Shown here in pieces: positions 1 to 9,409 of a DNA stretch of 64,000 nucleotides. Location of the stretch: positions 134,501-198,500 of the forward strand of contig NZ_CP040676.1 of assembly GCF_005960665.1 (NCBI RefSeq). The letters are read 5' to 3'. The DNA comes from Exiguobacterium mexicanum (lineage in GTDB: Bacteria; Bacillota; Bacilli; Exiguobacteriales; Exiguobacteriaceae). Position numbers and translations under genes: made by a program. The number at the start of each line of letters is the position of its first letter. Positions within the stretch are counted from its first letter, which is position 1. The notes under the pieces are model-generated. The model was given only the letters and a program-made list of their open reading frames with translations, was not told the origin of the DNA and ran no database searches.

Positions 1-1
1 A

Positions 2-1249
2 GATGTTATCCATGAGGAGGGGATTATCATTCTGTACGCTCAAGACCGTCCATGGCTCAAATGGGTCGAGATTCTTGTCGTGTTCGCACTATTGATCGGA
101 ATCGATTTATTCTTCAGCCTAGGCACGATTCAAAATGAACTGAACTTGTTTTATGTGGCCGCCATCCTGTTCGCGCTCAGGTATGGAACGATTTTCGGCT
201 TAATCAGTTTCGGCATTTTGCTCCTCTATAAAGTGTTATACACCGGCTTAATGGGAGGGGACATCTTCCTGTTGTTCTACGATACAAACTCACTTCTTAC
301 ACTGTTTTACTACTTCGCCATCACTGTCATCGTCGGGTTGTTCAGCACCTCATTTCGAGAGCGTTACGAAATCAGCCAGTTCCGCAACGAAGAACTGAAA
401 GATGAAAACACGTATTTGAAAGAGACCGTCGATTTACTCAACACTTCGCAAACCACACTTCGTCAAAAACTACTTCAATCCGAGTACAGCTTGAACCAAT
501 TGTATGAACTGGCCGTATCGCTTGATTTGCCGCATCCAGAATTGATTCGGAGCGAGACGATTCGCCTGTTGAAAAAAACGTTCCTCGCGAGTGACGTCGC
601 CATCTACCACGTCGACCGTTCCCAGAAGTCGATGCGCCTCTTGATTCGCCAAACGGACAAGAAAGAGTTTCCGCAAACGATTTTTCTCGATGAGGCGTCG
701 AGTATGTTCAAACGGTTCTTCCAAGTGCAAGAGACGACGCTCCGTCAACTCGACGACGAGGACACGGACCCGATGTTGCTCGCACCGATCATCGTGGACG
801 GGACGACCCGAGAAGTCGTCGTCATCAAACGGTTGCCGCTTCGGAAATTGACGACCGATGACTTGCACGTTCTCAACATCCTCTTCTCGTGGATTGGCAC
901 ACGCATTCAAAATGCCGAGAACCTGATTCGTAAAGAGCAGCACGAGAAGATGCATAAAGGCACCTCGTTTTATAAGAAAACAGCGTTCATAGAACTCGTC
1001 GCCATCCAAGAACAAAAGAAGATTCACCATGGACAGCCGTACATCGTCCTCGAATATCCGCTCGGGTATGAGCCTGTCTCACTCGAGAGTATCGAGGCCA
1101 TCGTCCATTCGTATTTACGGGAGATCGATGTCGTCGGGTACGACCCTGATGAGAATAAGCTGTTGCTCTTACTCCCAGGAACGAGTGAAGAACACCGTCA
1201 ACGGATCTATGACCGGATCGAAGGGATTTTGATCCAGAAGGGAGTGTGA
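2..1249 (+). CDS. pelD: PelD-like membrane c-di-GMP receptor (5' end uncertain)
   Basis: Likely inner-membrane regulator of Pel polysaccharide synthesis. The N-terminus holds about four membrane segments, followed by a coiled coil (NEELKDENTYLKETVDLL), a GAF-like domain in the middle and a degenerate GGDEF-like C-terminus. An RxxD motif (REID) lies just before the position of the lost GGDEF signature, as in the c-di-GMP-binding I-site of PelD proteins. The frame is open to the left edge, so the start is unclear. A strong GGAGGGG at 15-22 has only ATT (29) or CTG (32) at suitable spacing. The GTG at 80 lies inside the first membrane segment and is probably too late. It is the first gene of pelDEAFG. 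Family assignment rests on domain order and neighbours. Confidence 0.82.
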   Translation, partial: DVIHEEGIIILYAQDRPWLKWVEILVVFALLIGIDLFFSLGTIQNELNLFYVAAILFALRYGTIFGLISFGILLLYKVLYTGLMGGDIFLLFYDTNSLLTLFYYFAITVIVGLFSTSFRERYEISQFRNEELKDENTYLKETVDLLNTSQTTLRQKLLQSEYSLNQLYELAVSLDLPHPELIRSETIRLLKKTFLASDVAIYHVDRSQKSMRLLIRQTDKKEFPQTIFLDEASSMFKRFFQVQETTLRQLDDEDTDPMLLAPIIVDGTTREVVVIKRLPLRKLTTDDLHVLNILFSWIGTRIQNAENLIRKEQHEKMHKGTSFYKKTAFIELVAIQEQKKIHHGQPYIVLEYPLGYEPVSLESIEAIVHSYLREIDVVGYDPDENKLLLLLPGTSEEHRQRIYDRIEGILIQKGV

Positions 1250-1253
1250 CGGG

Positions 1254-2192
1254 ATGGAGTCTACCATTCGTCTCGTATTGATCGGGATTTATGTCGTTCA
1301 TGCACTGCTCGCCTTCGGATTATTGATCACGTTGAAACGAAGAATGAAAGCGCCGGATTATGGCATCGCGGTGGTGGCGCTCAGCTTCGGTCTGTTCTTA
1401 CCGTTTCTAGCCGAACTTGCCGTCTATGCGGTGTATCGGCTTGCTGAACGGTTCGGTCGGAGCGGTCTGATTGAAGACTATGACGACTATATCGACTTCA
1501 AGGTCGTCAACTATGAACAGATTCGTCATGAAGCGAGCAGCAGCAGTCATCTGTTACCGCTCACCGACGCCATCAACTCGAAAGATCCGGCTATCCGCAA
1601 ACACTCGATTTTGACGCACGTCAACCAGTCGATTGACCAGCAAGGCAAGTATTTGCAGATGGGACTTGAGAGCACGGACAGCGAGACTGTCCACTACGCC
1701 GCGGCGACAATGAACATCTTGATCGATCAATATGAACAAGAATTGAAACACGCCAAACGCGAGTACGACTTAGGTAACCCAGACACGATTCGACGGCTTG
1801 CGACGATTTATAAACGCATGATCCATAGTGAACTCATCACCGAGGTCATGTTGAAGGACAAGCGAGGCGCATGGCTGGAAGAATTATTGAAAGCGAAGAC
1901 GCTCTATCCGCCTTCGCCCTGGATTTACGAAGACTTGAACGAGATTTATCTCACGTTAGAGCGCCCCAAAGAGCAATTGAACATTTTAAAAGAGTACGTC
2001 CATCATTTCCCGGAACGCATCGAGGCTCATCTGATGCTGATCAATTACTATTATGAGCGCGAACGTTGGAACGAAGTGAAGGCGGTCATGTTTATGATGC
2101 AGACCCAATTCTCACTGGAGGACGTACCGTATGAGTACCGACTGTTGTTTGAAGAATGGAGTGACACGACATCATGGAAAAACGAACTGTAA
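1254..2192 (+). CDS. pelE: PelE-like membrane protein with TPR-type repeats
   Basis: A 312-residue protein with two N-terminal membrane segments (about residues 7-27 and 37-60) followed by a helical region that looks like tetratricopeptide repeats (for example YPPSPWIYEDLNEIYLTLER). In Pel systems PelE is the membrane TPR partner of PelD and helps hold the synthase complex. It starts 4 bases after the pelD stop and overlaps pelA by 19 bases, so translation is probably coupled. Sequence similarity to proteobacterial PelE is not obvious by eye. The assignment depends on order (D-E-A-F-G) and architecture. Confidence 0.72.
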   Translation: MESTIRLVLIGIYVVHALLAFGLLITLKRRMKAPDYGIAVVALSFGLFLPFLAELAVYAVYRLAERFGRSGLIEDYDDYIDFKVVNYEQIRHEASSSSHLLPLTDAINSKDPAIRKHSILTHVNQSIDQQGKYLQMGLESTDSETVHYAAATMNILIDQYEQELKHAKREYDLGNPDTIRRLATIYKRMIHSELITEVMLKDKRGAWLEELLKAKTLYPPSPWIYEDLNEIYLTLERPKEQLNILKEYVHHFPERIEAHLMLINYYYERERWNEVKAVMFMMQTQFSLEDVPYEYRLLFEEWSDTTSWKNEL

Positions 2193-4021
2193 TCTCATTC
2201 TCGCTCTTCATCGTCTTATTTTTAGTCGTCGTCGGTGCGATTCAATACTTACGGATCCACTCGCTACACACGTTGTTGCCAAACGTCGCCGAGCAACAGA
2301 TGAACATCGACCAGTTGAAGAGTGATGCCTCGGCAAAAGCGGGTGAGCATCAGCTTCAAGTTTATCTCGTCCGGGATGAAGGTGATTTGGCGGTCGAAAC
2401 GGCAGACAACCTGCTGTACGGTCTGCAGTATGCGAAACTTGACGTTCGCGAAGTGAACCCAGGCGCCGTCGGATCGATTGCGCCATCTCCATACACCATC
2501 ATCATTTTCACGGGTGAAGATACGACAAGATGGCCGTTCGTGGAAATGAAACGTTATGTCGAACAAGGCGGGAACCTCGTCTTTGCGAATCGGTTTAAAG
2601 ATCCGGCATGGAACGCGTTGACCGGAATTGAAGAAATCGGTGAGTATGTGCCGGATGTATACGGCTTGAATTTCGAGGAGTCGATTTTTCCGGGCTATGT
2701 CGACTTGAATCCACCAGACGACTTATTTGTCCATAGCGTCGTCGATTTTGCGATTGCAGACGAGGCCAACGTCATGTTGTCAGCTGAAGGTTTCCCAATC
2801 CTTTGGGAATACGAAGTCGGCGAGGGAAACGTCCTTTATTGGAATACGACAATCACCAACCAAAAGATGATCCGCGGTCTGTTCGTGCAGACGCTCGGCA
2901 CGATGCCGCCGGCGTTCGTCACAGCACAAGCAGCGATCAAGCTCATGTACATCGATGATTTCCCGGCACCGGTCATGGACGGGAAAATGAAAGACGTGTC
3001 CTCGACCCCGCTCGATAAATCGGTCAAAGACTTCTTCGCCGAGGATTGGTGGGAAGATATGGTCGATTTGGCGAAAGATGACGATTTGATTTACACGGGT
3101 GCCATGATCGGGACGTATGAAGAGGAGATGGAGCTCGTCGACGAACAGTTGATCAAACGGGGTGAGTTCCCAATGCTCTACTTCGGTCGCAAATTGATCG
3201 CCCACGGTGGGGAAATCGGACTCCATGGCTATAACCACCAGTCGCTCGTCACGGCCGATGAACCGATTGACCCGACGTACGGGTACATCCCCTGGCAAGA
3301 TAAAGACGAGATGAAACGGTCATTGCTTCAAGCCGAGTCCGTGTTTGAGAACTATTTCCCGGCCGAGACGCTCAAGTCATACGTTCCGCCGTCGAACGCG
3401 CTCAACCGGACTGGGGTCGATGCGATCGCCGAAGCGTTGCCAGAACTGCGCACGATTGCTTCGCTCTACACGGGGGAGCCGGAGAGCGGAGACTTCGTCC
3501 AAGAATTCGAATTTGATGCGACGCATCCGAACTTGTACCATTTCCCGCGTGTGACAAGCGATTACGGGGAAGAGCGCGGATCGATTTTTCAAATAGTCGA
3601 TGCAATCGCCAACTTGGGTGTGTTTTCCCACTTCATTCACCCGGATGATGTCATCGACCCCGACCGGGCCTTCGGTCGGGATTGGGATACGATGTTCGCG
3701 AGTCTTCGCAAAATCGTCCATGACGTGAAAGATCAATATCCGCACCTCGAGGCATATACGCAACACTACGCGACCGAAAAGATGATCACATACCAACAAG
3801 CTGATTTGAACGTCACGTTTGATGAGTCGACCGTCTATTTGGCCGGGGAAGGTCTCGTCAACCCCTCTCATTTCACGATTCGCCTCAAACCAGGCCAATC
3901 ACTTGAGACGGGAGAGTTTGACTTTGGGACGGTCGAACAATGGGAAGCCGACCGTCCGCTCTACCTTGTCAAACTGACATCGGCGAACGCTGAAATCGCC
4001 ATCAAGGGGGAAGCGCAATGA
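2174..4021 (+). CDS. pelA: PelA-type polysaccharide deacetylase, membrane anchored
   Basis: A 615-residue protein with an N-terminal signal anchor (residues 5-26), so the catalytic part lies outside the membrane. The first half resembles a glutamine-amidotransferase-like fold (YTIIIFTGEDTTRWP). The second half is a CE4-like deacetylase region: a YIDDFP metal-binding aspartate pair near residue 258 and GLHGYNHQS (His-x3-His) near residue 350. The glycoside hydrolase domain of proteobacterial PelA is missing, as in Bacillus pel clusters. Expected role: partial N-deacetylation of the Pel polymer. It overlaps pelE at the start, and its stop overlaps the pelF start (ATGA). Confidence 0.8.
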   Translation: MEKRTVISFSLFIVLFLVVVGAIQYLRIHSLHTLLPNVAEQQMNIDQLKSDASAKAGEHQLQVYLVRDEGDLAVETADNLLYGLQYAKLDVREVNPGAVGSIAPSPYTIIIFTGEDTTRWPFVEMKRYVEQGGNLVFANRFKDPAWNALTGIEEIGEYVPDVYGLNFEESIFPGYVDLNPPDDLFVHSVVDFAIADEANVMLSAEGFPILWEYEVGEGNVLYWNTTITNQKMIRGLFVQTLGTMPPAFVTAQAAIKLMYIDDFPAPVMDGKMKDVSSTPLDKSVKDFFAEDWWEDMVDLAKDDDLIYTGAMIGTYEEEMELVDEQLIKRGEFPMLYFGRKLIAHGGEIGLHGYNHQSLVTADEPIDPTYGYIPWQDKDEMKRSLLQAESVFENYFPAETLKSYVPPSNALNRTGVDAIAEALPELRTIASLYTGEPESGDFVQEFEFDATHPNLYHFPRVTSDYGEERGSIFQIVDAIANLGVFSHFIHPDDVIDPDRAFGRDWDTMFASLRKIVHDVKDQYPHLEAYTQHYATEKMITYQQADLNVTFDESTVYLAGEGLVNPSHFTIRLKPGQSLETGEFDFGTVEQWEADRPLYLVKLTSANAEIAIKGEAQ

Positions 4022-5436
4022 GAATCGGACTCGTATTAGAGGGCAGTTATCCATACGTGAGCGGAGGCGTCTCAAGTTGGACGCAGACGTTGATTGAGGC
4101 GATGCCCGAAGTGTCGTTTGAAATCATTTCGATTCAACCGACCGAGAAGCGTCCGGAAGAGATGAAATATGTGTTCCCACCGAACGTCTCCGGCATCACC
4201 CATCTATATTTGAGCGACGTGGGCGAGCGGGCGAAAGGGCGATTAAAGTGGGGCGCTGAGGACGAACAGAACGTATCGGACTGGCTCATGTTGAAAAGTC
4301 CGAACCGGCATGCGCTTCGTTTGCTTGGGAAAGAAGTGCCTTCAAGTCAGGCGTTTTTCGCAAGCGAGTTCTTTTGGAAAAATGTCAAGGCGGCCTACGC
4401 CGAGGAAATGAACGGGGGTTCGTTCATCGACTATTTCTGGATGTGGCAGAGTATGTACACTCCGATTTTACGGGTGCTCCATCAACCGCTCCCGAAAGTC
4501 GACCTCGTTCATTCCGTGTCAACGGGTTATGCCGGTGTGGTCGCGTCCTACATGAAGGAGACGCAAGGGATTCCGTTCATCTTGACGGAGCACGGCATCT
4601 ACTCGCGGGAACGCGAGGAGGAAATTTTACAGTCATATTGGATTCCGGCGCCGTATAAGCCGAGGTGGGTCCGTTTCTTTCACCATTTGTCGCGTGAGGC
4701 CTATAACGCGGCCGATGAGATCATCACCTTGTTCGAGCGGAACCGCGAATATCAGGAGTGGATTGGCGCCCCGAGCGAGAAGACGAAAATCATCGCCAAC
4801 GGCATCGCCGATCGACAAATCCAGGCGACGGTCGATCGCCCTGAGCACGATCTCTTTCAAATCGGGGCCATCGTCCGCTTGGTGCCAATCAAAGATTTGA
4901 AGACGATGATTTACGCCGCCAAGATTTTGCAGGAGCGGCATCGTCTGTTCAAACTGACGATCATGGGACCGCTCGATGAGGATGAAGAATATGCGGAAGA
5001 GTGCCGTCTGCTCATCGAACAGAGCGGACTGAACGATTATGTCGAGCTTGTCGGAAAGGTTGATGTCCAAGCCTATTTGCCGAAGTTTGATTTACTTCTG
5101 TTGACGAGTATCTCGGAAGGTCAACCGCTCGCGATTCTTGAAGGAATGGCAGCCGGCATCCCGTGGGTCGCGACCGATGTCGGGGCTTGTTCCGAGCTCC
5201 TGTACGGCCGAGAAGACGACCCGTTCGGTCCAGCCGGATTTATCGTGCCCCCGGTTCATCCGGAAGCGGTCGCGGACAAGGTCGAGTGGATGATGGATTA
5301 TCCGCAGGAGCGGATGCGTTTCGGTAAGAACGGGCGGGAGCGGGTCCGTCAATACTATCGTCTCCAACAAGTCGTGGACCGCTACAAAGCCATCTATGAA
5401 ACGAGGAGGGAACAGTATGGCGGGCATCGGGTTTAA
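4018..5436 (+). CDS. pelF: PelF glycosyltransferase (GT4)
   Basis: Cytosolic glycosyltransferase of 472 residues that polymerises Pel from UDP-sugar. The N-terminus MRIGLVLEGSYPYVSGGVSS is the PelF signature with the donor-side glycine loop. Later motifs are HGIYSREREEE, IANGI, AIVRLVPIKDLKT, and the GT4 EGQPLAILEGMAAGIPWVATDVG stretch near residues 360-390, which contains the E-x7-E catalytic and UDP-binding region. It starts 4 bases inside pelA, and the pelG start lies within its 3' end. Recognition is strong from sequence alone. Confidence 0.93.
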   Translation: MRIGLVLEGSYPYVSGGVSSWTQTLIEAMPEVSFEIISIQPTEKRPEEMKYVFPPNVSGITHLYLSDVGERAKGRLKWGAEDEQNVSDWLMLKSPNRHALRLLGKEVPSSQAFFASEFFWKNVKAAYAEEMNGGSFIDYFWMWQSMYTPILRVLHQPLPKVDLVHSVSTGYAGVVASYMKETQGIPFILTEHGIYSREREEEILQSYWIPAPYKPRWVRFFHHLSREAYNAADEIITLFERNREYQEWIGAPSEKTKIIANGIADRQIQATVDRPEHDLFQIGAIVRLVPIKDLKTMIYAAKILQERHRLFKLTIMGPLDEDEEYAEECRLLIEQSGLNDYVELVGKVDVQAYLPKFDLLLLTSISEGQPLAILEGMAAGIPWVATDVGACSELLYGREDDPFGPAGFIVPPVHPEAVADKVEWMMDYPQERMRFGKNGRERVRQYYRLQQVVDRYKAIYETRREQYGGHRV

Positions 5437-6865
5437 GCTGCAGAAGTTGTTCCAAGAAGACTACTATTCGTCCAGGTTGAAGGCGTACACGTTCTCGGGC
5501 CTCGTCACATCCGGACCGTGGTTGATCGTCATCTTGGTCGTCGGGACGATTCAATGGTTGGCGTTCCAAATGCCGACGTTATCGCTCGCCGAACGGACGC
5601 TTTTCATGATCTCGGTCTCGTACGCGTTCATCTTCTCGCAAATCTTGTTCAGCTTCCAACAGCTCGTCGTCACCCGATATGTGGCGGACTTGTTTTACGA
5701 GAAGAAGGCACATGAGATTTTCCCGGTCTTCACCGGGATGCTCAAAGTGACGATCCTCGCCGCGACGATTCTGTACAGTATCTTTTGGCTATTGTCGCCG
5801 CTCGATTTTCTGTACAAACTGACGTTGTTCGTTTTATTCATGACGATCAATGTCATCTGGGTCATGTTCTTGTTCTTGAGTGCCGCCAAGTATTATCAAG
5901 CGGTGGCCTATAGCTTCTTGCTCGGCGGACTCATCTCGGTCGGGAGCGTCTATGCGATTAGCCGTCTCATGGTCAATCCGTCGAGTCTCGAGCTGTTGCT
6001 CGGTTTCACGGTCGGGATGATTGTGACGTTGTTCGGGTTGTTCTTCGCGATGCTCCGGACGTTCCCGCTCCGTTACGCGGTGAAAGAGTTCTCGTACTTC
6101 AAGTACTTCGACCGCTATCCAGACTTGTTCGCCATCGGCGTGTTGTACGTGCTCGGGATTTGGGTCACGAATTTCATCATCTGGTTCGGTGAAGGACGTG
6201 TGATCGTCGCGGACTCGTTCTTGTTCAACCCGTATTATGACACGGCCATCTTTTGGTCGTACTTGACGATCATCCCGACGCAACTCCTGTTCGTCGTCGC
6301 CGTCGAGACTCGGTTTTATGAGCGCTACCGTACGTTTTATGGATTGATTAACTACGGCGGGGCGCTCCATCAAATCGAGAAAGCGAAACAGACGATGACG
6401 TCGGTGCTGAAAAATGAGTTGATTCGACTCGCGCGGAGCCAAGGCGTCGTGACGTTGTTCGCCATCCTCATGGCAGGCGTGTTCGTCAGTTGGATCGGCG
6501 TCCCGGATGAGATCGGTCAAATCTTTCGGATGACGACGCTCGCGGCGTTCGCGAACGCGATGATTCTCATCTTGACGTTGTTGTTGCTCTATTTCGAGGA
6601 TCGACGCGGGGCATTGTTCGTCAACATCTCGTTCTTCACGTTGAATGCGTTGTTCACGCTCTTGCTCTTGCCGCGCGGCATCGATTGGTACGGCGTCGGC
6701 TTTGCCGTCAGCACGACAATCACGTTCTTCTTAGCCGGCCTGCGTTTGATCTATTACATGGGCAAAGTCGATTATTACGTGTTCGCGGCCTCGAATCGAC
6801 GCAAGCTTGGTACCGAACGGTTCTCCCAAATGGGGACGTTGTTGAACCGTCACTTCTCGCGATAA
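5417..6865 (+). CDS. pelG: PelG polysaccharide transporter
   Basis: A polytopic membrane protein of 482 residues with about 12 hydrophobic segments, beginning MAGIGFKLQKLFQEDYYSSR, the typical PelG N-terminus. PelG belongs to the MOP/flippase superfamily and moves the Pel chain through the membrane with PelD, PelE and PelF. The ATG at 5417 is chosen because GAGGAGGGA lies 8 bases upstream. An ATG at 5396 would add seven residues without a good site. It overlaps pelF by 20 bases and is the last gene of the cluster. No clear terminator follows before the thiamin leader. Confidence 0.92.
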   Translation: MAGIGFKLQKLFQEDYYSSRLKAYTFSGLVTSGPWLIVILVVGTIQWLAFQMPTLSLAERTLFMISVSYAFIFSQILFSFQQLVVTRYVADLFYEKKAHEIFPVFTGMLKVTILAATILYSIFWLLSPLDFLYKLTLFVLFMTINVIWVMFLFLSAAKYYQAVAYSFLLGGLISVGSVYAISRLMVNPSSLELLLGFTVGMIVTLFGLFFAMLRTFPLRYAVKEFSYFKYFDRYPDLFAIGVLYVLGIWVTNFIIWFGEGRVIVADSFLFNPYYDTAIFWSYLTIIPTQLLFVVAVETRFYERYRTFYGLINYGGALHQIEKAKQTMTSVLKNELIRLARSQGVVTLFAILMAGVFVSWIGVPDEIGQIFRMTTLAAFANAMILILTLLLLYFEDRRGALFVNISFFTLNALFTLLLLPRGIDWYGVGFAVSTTITFFLAGLRLIYYMGKVDYYVFAASNRRKLGTERFSQMGTLLNRHFSR

Positions 6866-6869
6866 AGGG

Positions 6870-6898
6870 TTTTCAACAAAGATAAAGACTGATATGAT
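6870..6898 (+). promoter_or_regulatory. Promoter of the thiamin operon
   Basis: TTTTCA (6870-6875) and TATGAT (6893-6898) are separated by 17 bases and lie just after the pelG stop. A small hairpin (GGTCG-TAGA-CGACC) follows at 6901-6914, ahead of the riboswitch. The match is by eye. Confidence 0.5.
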
Positions 6899-6930
6899 GT
6901 GGTCGTAGACGACCGAATTTCATAATGTTT

Positions 6931-7020
6931 ACCACTAGGGGAGTCGCGTGACGCGGCTGAGATGGACGAGGTCCAGACCCTTTGAACCTGATCTAGTTCA
7001 CGCTAGCGTAGGGAAGTGGG
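6931..7020 (+). ncRNA. TPP riboswitch (THI element)
   Basis: The conserved THI-box blocks appear in order: CTAGGGGAG, GGCTGAGA, ACCCTTTGAACCTGATCT, and GCGTAGGGAAG near the 3' end. It precedes tenA-thiM-thiD-thiE and is followed by a terminator hairpin, so it most likely attenuates transcription when thiamin pyrophosphate is bound. Confidence 0.96.
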
Positions 7021-7055
7021 CGAACCGATTGTTCTCGTACACTTTGTGTAAATCC

Positions 7056-7092
7056 GACGCCGCTTCCGTTATGGGAGGCGGCGTCTTTTTTT
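7056..7092 (+). terminator. Riboswitch-controlled terminator
   Basis: A GC-rich hairpin (arms GACGCCGC and GCGGCGTC with further pairs) is followed by eight T. It lies between the TPP aptamer and the tenA start, and is the expected expression platform. Confidence 0.88.
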
Positions 7093-7113
7093 ATAACAAA
7101 GGAGGAGACATGA

Positions 7114-7788
7114 ATGACATTCACCGCACATCTTCGACAAGAGGCCGATGCCTTGTTTCAAGCCAGCTTTGACCATCCGTTCGTCCGCGAGCTCGGAACG
7201 GGTGAACTCGACGAGGCGAAATTTCGGCATTACGTCATGCAAGACTCATATTATTTGAACCAGTTCTCCAAAGTGCAGGCGAAAGGCGCGACCCTCGCCC
7301 CGAACATGGAAGTAGCGAGCCGCTTTTTGACGCACGCGCTTCATACGATTGAAGCGGAGCATGCGTTGCACCGTGAGTTTTTCACCTTGCTCGACGTGAC
7401 GGAGGCAGAGTGGGCAACGTTTGAGCCCGCTCCAACGGCTTACGCCTATGCGCTCCATATGCAACAGGCCGGTCCGACGCTCGGCGACGTGCTCGCGTCG
7501 ATTTTGCCGTGCTACTGGGTCTATTATGAGATTGGGGAACGAATGAAAGATGCCACACCCGATCATCCGATCTATGCGACGTGGATTGCGACGTACGGTT
7601 CGGAATGGTTCCGCGATCTCGTCGAGGAACAGCTTGAACGGCTCGACGTGCTCGCCGGACAAGCGACAGCGGAAGAACGGGTCCGGTATCAACAGCTGTT
7701 CTTGAAGAGTTGTTATTATGAACATGCGTTTTGGGAAATGGCGTGGACGCTCGAATCGTGGGATTTACCGGCGGGGGTGACACGATGA
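7114..7788 (+). CDS. tenA: Aminopyrimidine aminohydrolase TenA
   Basis: TenA (224 residues) hydrolyses aminomethyl-pyrimidine breakdown products of thiamin to hydroxymethyl-pyrimidine for salvage. Family features seen: FRHYVMQDSYYLNQF near residue 36, the LPCYWVYYEIGE segment carrying the nucleophilic cysteine, and the C-terminal YYEHAFWEMAW with the acidic partner. The start at 7114 has GGAGGAG six bases upstream. The ATG at 7110 is out of frame. Its stop overlaps the thiM start, and it is the first gene under the TPP riboswitch. Confidence 0.95.
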   Translation: MTFTAHLRQEADALFQASFDHPFVRELGTGELDEAKFRHYVMQDSYYLNQFSKVQAKGATLAPNMEVASRFLTHALHTIEAEHALHREFFTLLDVTEAEWATFEPAPTAYAYALHMQQAGPTLGDVLASILPCYWVYYEIGERMKDATPDHPIYATWIATYGSEWFRDLVEEQLERLDVLAGQATAEERVRYQQLFLKSCYYEHAFWEMAWTLESWDLPAGVTR

Positions 7789-8573
7789 AGCGCGACTTAT
7801 GGGACAAAGTCAGAGCCGAACGGCCACTCATCCATAACATTACGAATATCGTCGTCGCTAACTTTTCGGCGAACGGGTTGCTCGCCATCGGCGCTGCGCC
7901 GGTGATGGCGTCAGCCGTCGAAGAAGTCGCGGACATGGCGTCTGCGAGCGATGCGCTCGTACTCAATATCGGCACACTCGATGCGACGACGGAACGTACG
8001 ATGATTCGAGCCGGACAGGCGGCGAATGAATCGAGCCGGCCGGTCGTCTTCGATCCGGTCGGTGTCGGGGCGACCGCGTTTCGACGTGACGTCGCTACAT
8101 CCATTTTGCAACACGTCCGCGTGACGGTCATCCGAGGCAATGCCGGAGAAATCGCGACATTGATTGGTCTCGACGCGGCGGCGCGCGGCGTGGACGCTGG
8201 GGAAACGCGGGTTGATTTGAATCACATCGCGCGCGCGGCGGCACGACGCTACAACTGTGTCGTTGCCGTGACCGGAGAGACGGATGTCGTCAGCGACGGG
8301 GACGCGACGATTGAAATCAAAGGCGGCACCGCAGCAATGGCCCGGACGACAGGGACCGGTTGTTTACTCAGTGCGGTCGTCGGTGCGTTCCTTGCGGTCG
8401 AACGGGATGCGGTTACGGCAACGGCGACAGCGCTCGCCGGATATGCCCGGTGCGGCGAACTGGCTACCACTTTGGCGGACGGACCGGGCGACTTCCCCGT
8501 TCATTTCTTGAATGAACTCGGCAAGATGACGGCCGTCGAGTTGCCGAGCGACCGTATTGAGGTGGTGTTATGA
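7785..8573 (+). CDS. thiM: Hydroxyethylthiazole kinase
   Basis: ThiM (262 residues) phosphorylates the thiazole moiety for thiamin salvage. Motifs: [24 protein letters not shown] near the N-terminus, [12 protein letters not shown] near residue 85, and [15 protein letters not shown] near residue 188 with the catalytic cysteine/GTGC anion hole. The ATG at 7785 overlaps the tenA stop by four bases. A longer in-frame extension has no ribosome binding site. Its end overlaps thiD in the same ATGA manner. Confidence 0.95.
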   Translation: MKRDLWDKVRAERPLIHNITNIVVANFSANGLLAIGAAPVMASAVEEVADMASASDALVLNIGTLDATTERTMIRAGQAANESSRPVVFDPVGVGATAFRRDVATSILQHVRVTVIRGNAGEIATLIGLDAAARGVDAGETRVDLNHIARAAARRYNCVVAVTGETDVVSDGDATIEIKGGTAAMARTTGTGCLLSAVVGAFLAVERDAVTATATALAGYARCGELATTLADGPGDFPVHFLNELGKMTAVELPSDRIEVVL

Positions 8574-9409
8574 TGCGGCCGCAAGTATTGACGATTGCGG
8601 GTTCGGACTCTGGCGGGGGAGCGGGAATCCAAGCTGATTTGAAGACGTTTCAAGAGCTCGGCGTGTTCGGGACGAGCGTTCTGACGGCCGTCACCGCTCA
8701 AAACACTCGTGGGGTGCATGGGGTCGAAGCAGTGTCGCCGGAACTCATCACGCAACAACTCGATGCAATCGGTTCGGACTTTTCGATCGCAGCATGTAAG
8801 ACCGGGATGTTATTTGATGCGTCGCGCATCGAGGCGGTCGCTACCGGGGTGAAACGTCATGTCTTCAACCGACTCGTCGTCGACCCGGTCATGATTGCGA
8901 AAGGAGGGGCTCCGCTTTTACAGGACACGGCGGTCGATGCGCTCAAGACCTCCTTGTTGCCACTCGCGACAGTCGTCACGCCGAACGTGCCGGAAGCGGA
9001 AGTGCTGACCGGTTTGACGATTCGATCGTTTAATGATCGTCTCGAGGCGGCTCGGCGGATGTTAGCGTACGGTGTGCGCGCGGTTATTTTAAAAGGCGGC
9101 CATCTCGAAGGTGAAACTGCCGAAGACTTGATCATGACGGAGTCAGAAGTGTTCCTCCTCTCGGCCCCGCGCATCCAGACGAGCGATACACACGGAACAG
9201 GTTGTACATTTTCGGCGGCGCTTACAGCGGAACTTGCCAAAGGTCGTTCCATCATGGAGGCGGCGGTGACGACGAAGCGGTTCATTCAAAGCGCCATCAC
9301 CCATGGCCTCGAGATCGGCGCCGGACACGGACCGACGAACCATTGGGCATATGTGGCGTATGGAGAGGAGGGCGTGACGATTGAATCCATCAAGGCGGGC
9401 ACTCGCTGA
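8570..9409 (+). CDS. thiD: Hydroxymethylpyrimidine (phospho)kinase
   Basis: ThiD (279 residues) phosphorylates hydroxymethylpyrimidine to the pyrophosphate form used by ThiE. Motifs: [20 protein letters not shown] at the N-terminus, [10 protein letters not shown] near residue 104, and [18 protein letters not shown] near residue 205 with the GTGC anion hole of the ribokinase fold. ATG at 8570 (or 8573) overlaps the thiM stop. The 3' end overlaps thiE by about 29 bases. Confidence 0.95.
   Translation: MMRPQVLTIAGSDSGGGAGIQADLKTFQELGVFGTSVLTAVTAQNTRGVHGVEAVSPELITQQLDAIGSDFSIAACKTGMLFDASRIEAVATGVKRHVFNRLVVDPVMIAKGGAPLLQDTAVDALKTSLLPLATVVTPNVPEAEVLTGLTIRSFNDRLEAARRMLAYGVRAVILKGGHLEGETAEDLIMTESEVFLLSAPRIQTSDTHGTGCTFSAALTAELAKGRSIMEAAVTTKRFIQSAITHGLEIGAGHGPTNHWAYVAYGEEGVTIESIKAGTR

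Noticed and set aside
470-1030. A 186-codon minus-strand ORF inside pelD
   Set aside because: A shadow of the pelD reading frame with no ribosome site and low-complexity charged sequence.
5834-6520. A 228-codon minus-strand ORF inside pelG
   Set aside because: Arg/Asp/Glu-rich translation typical of an antisense shadow of a membrane protein gene.
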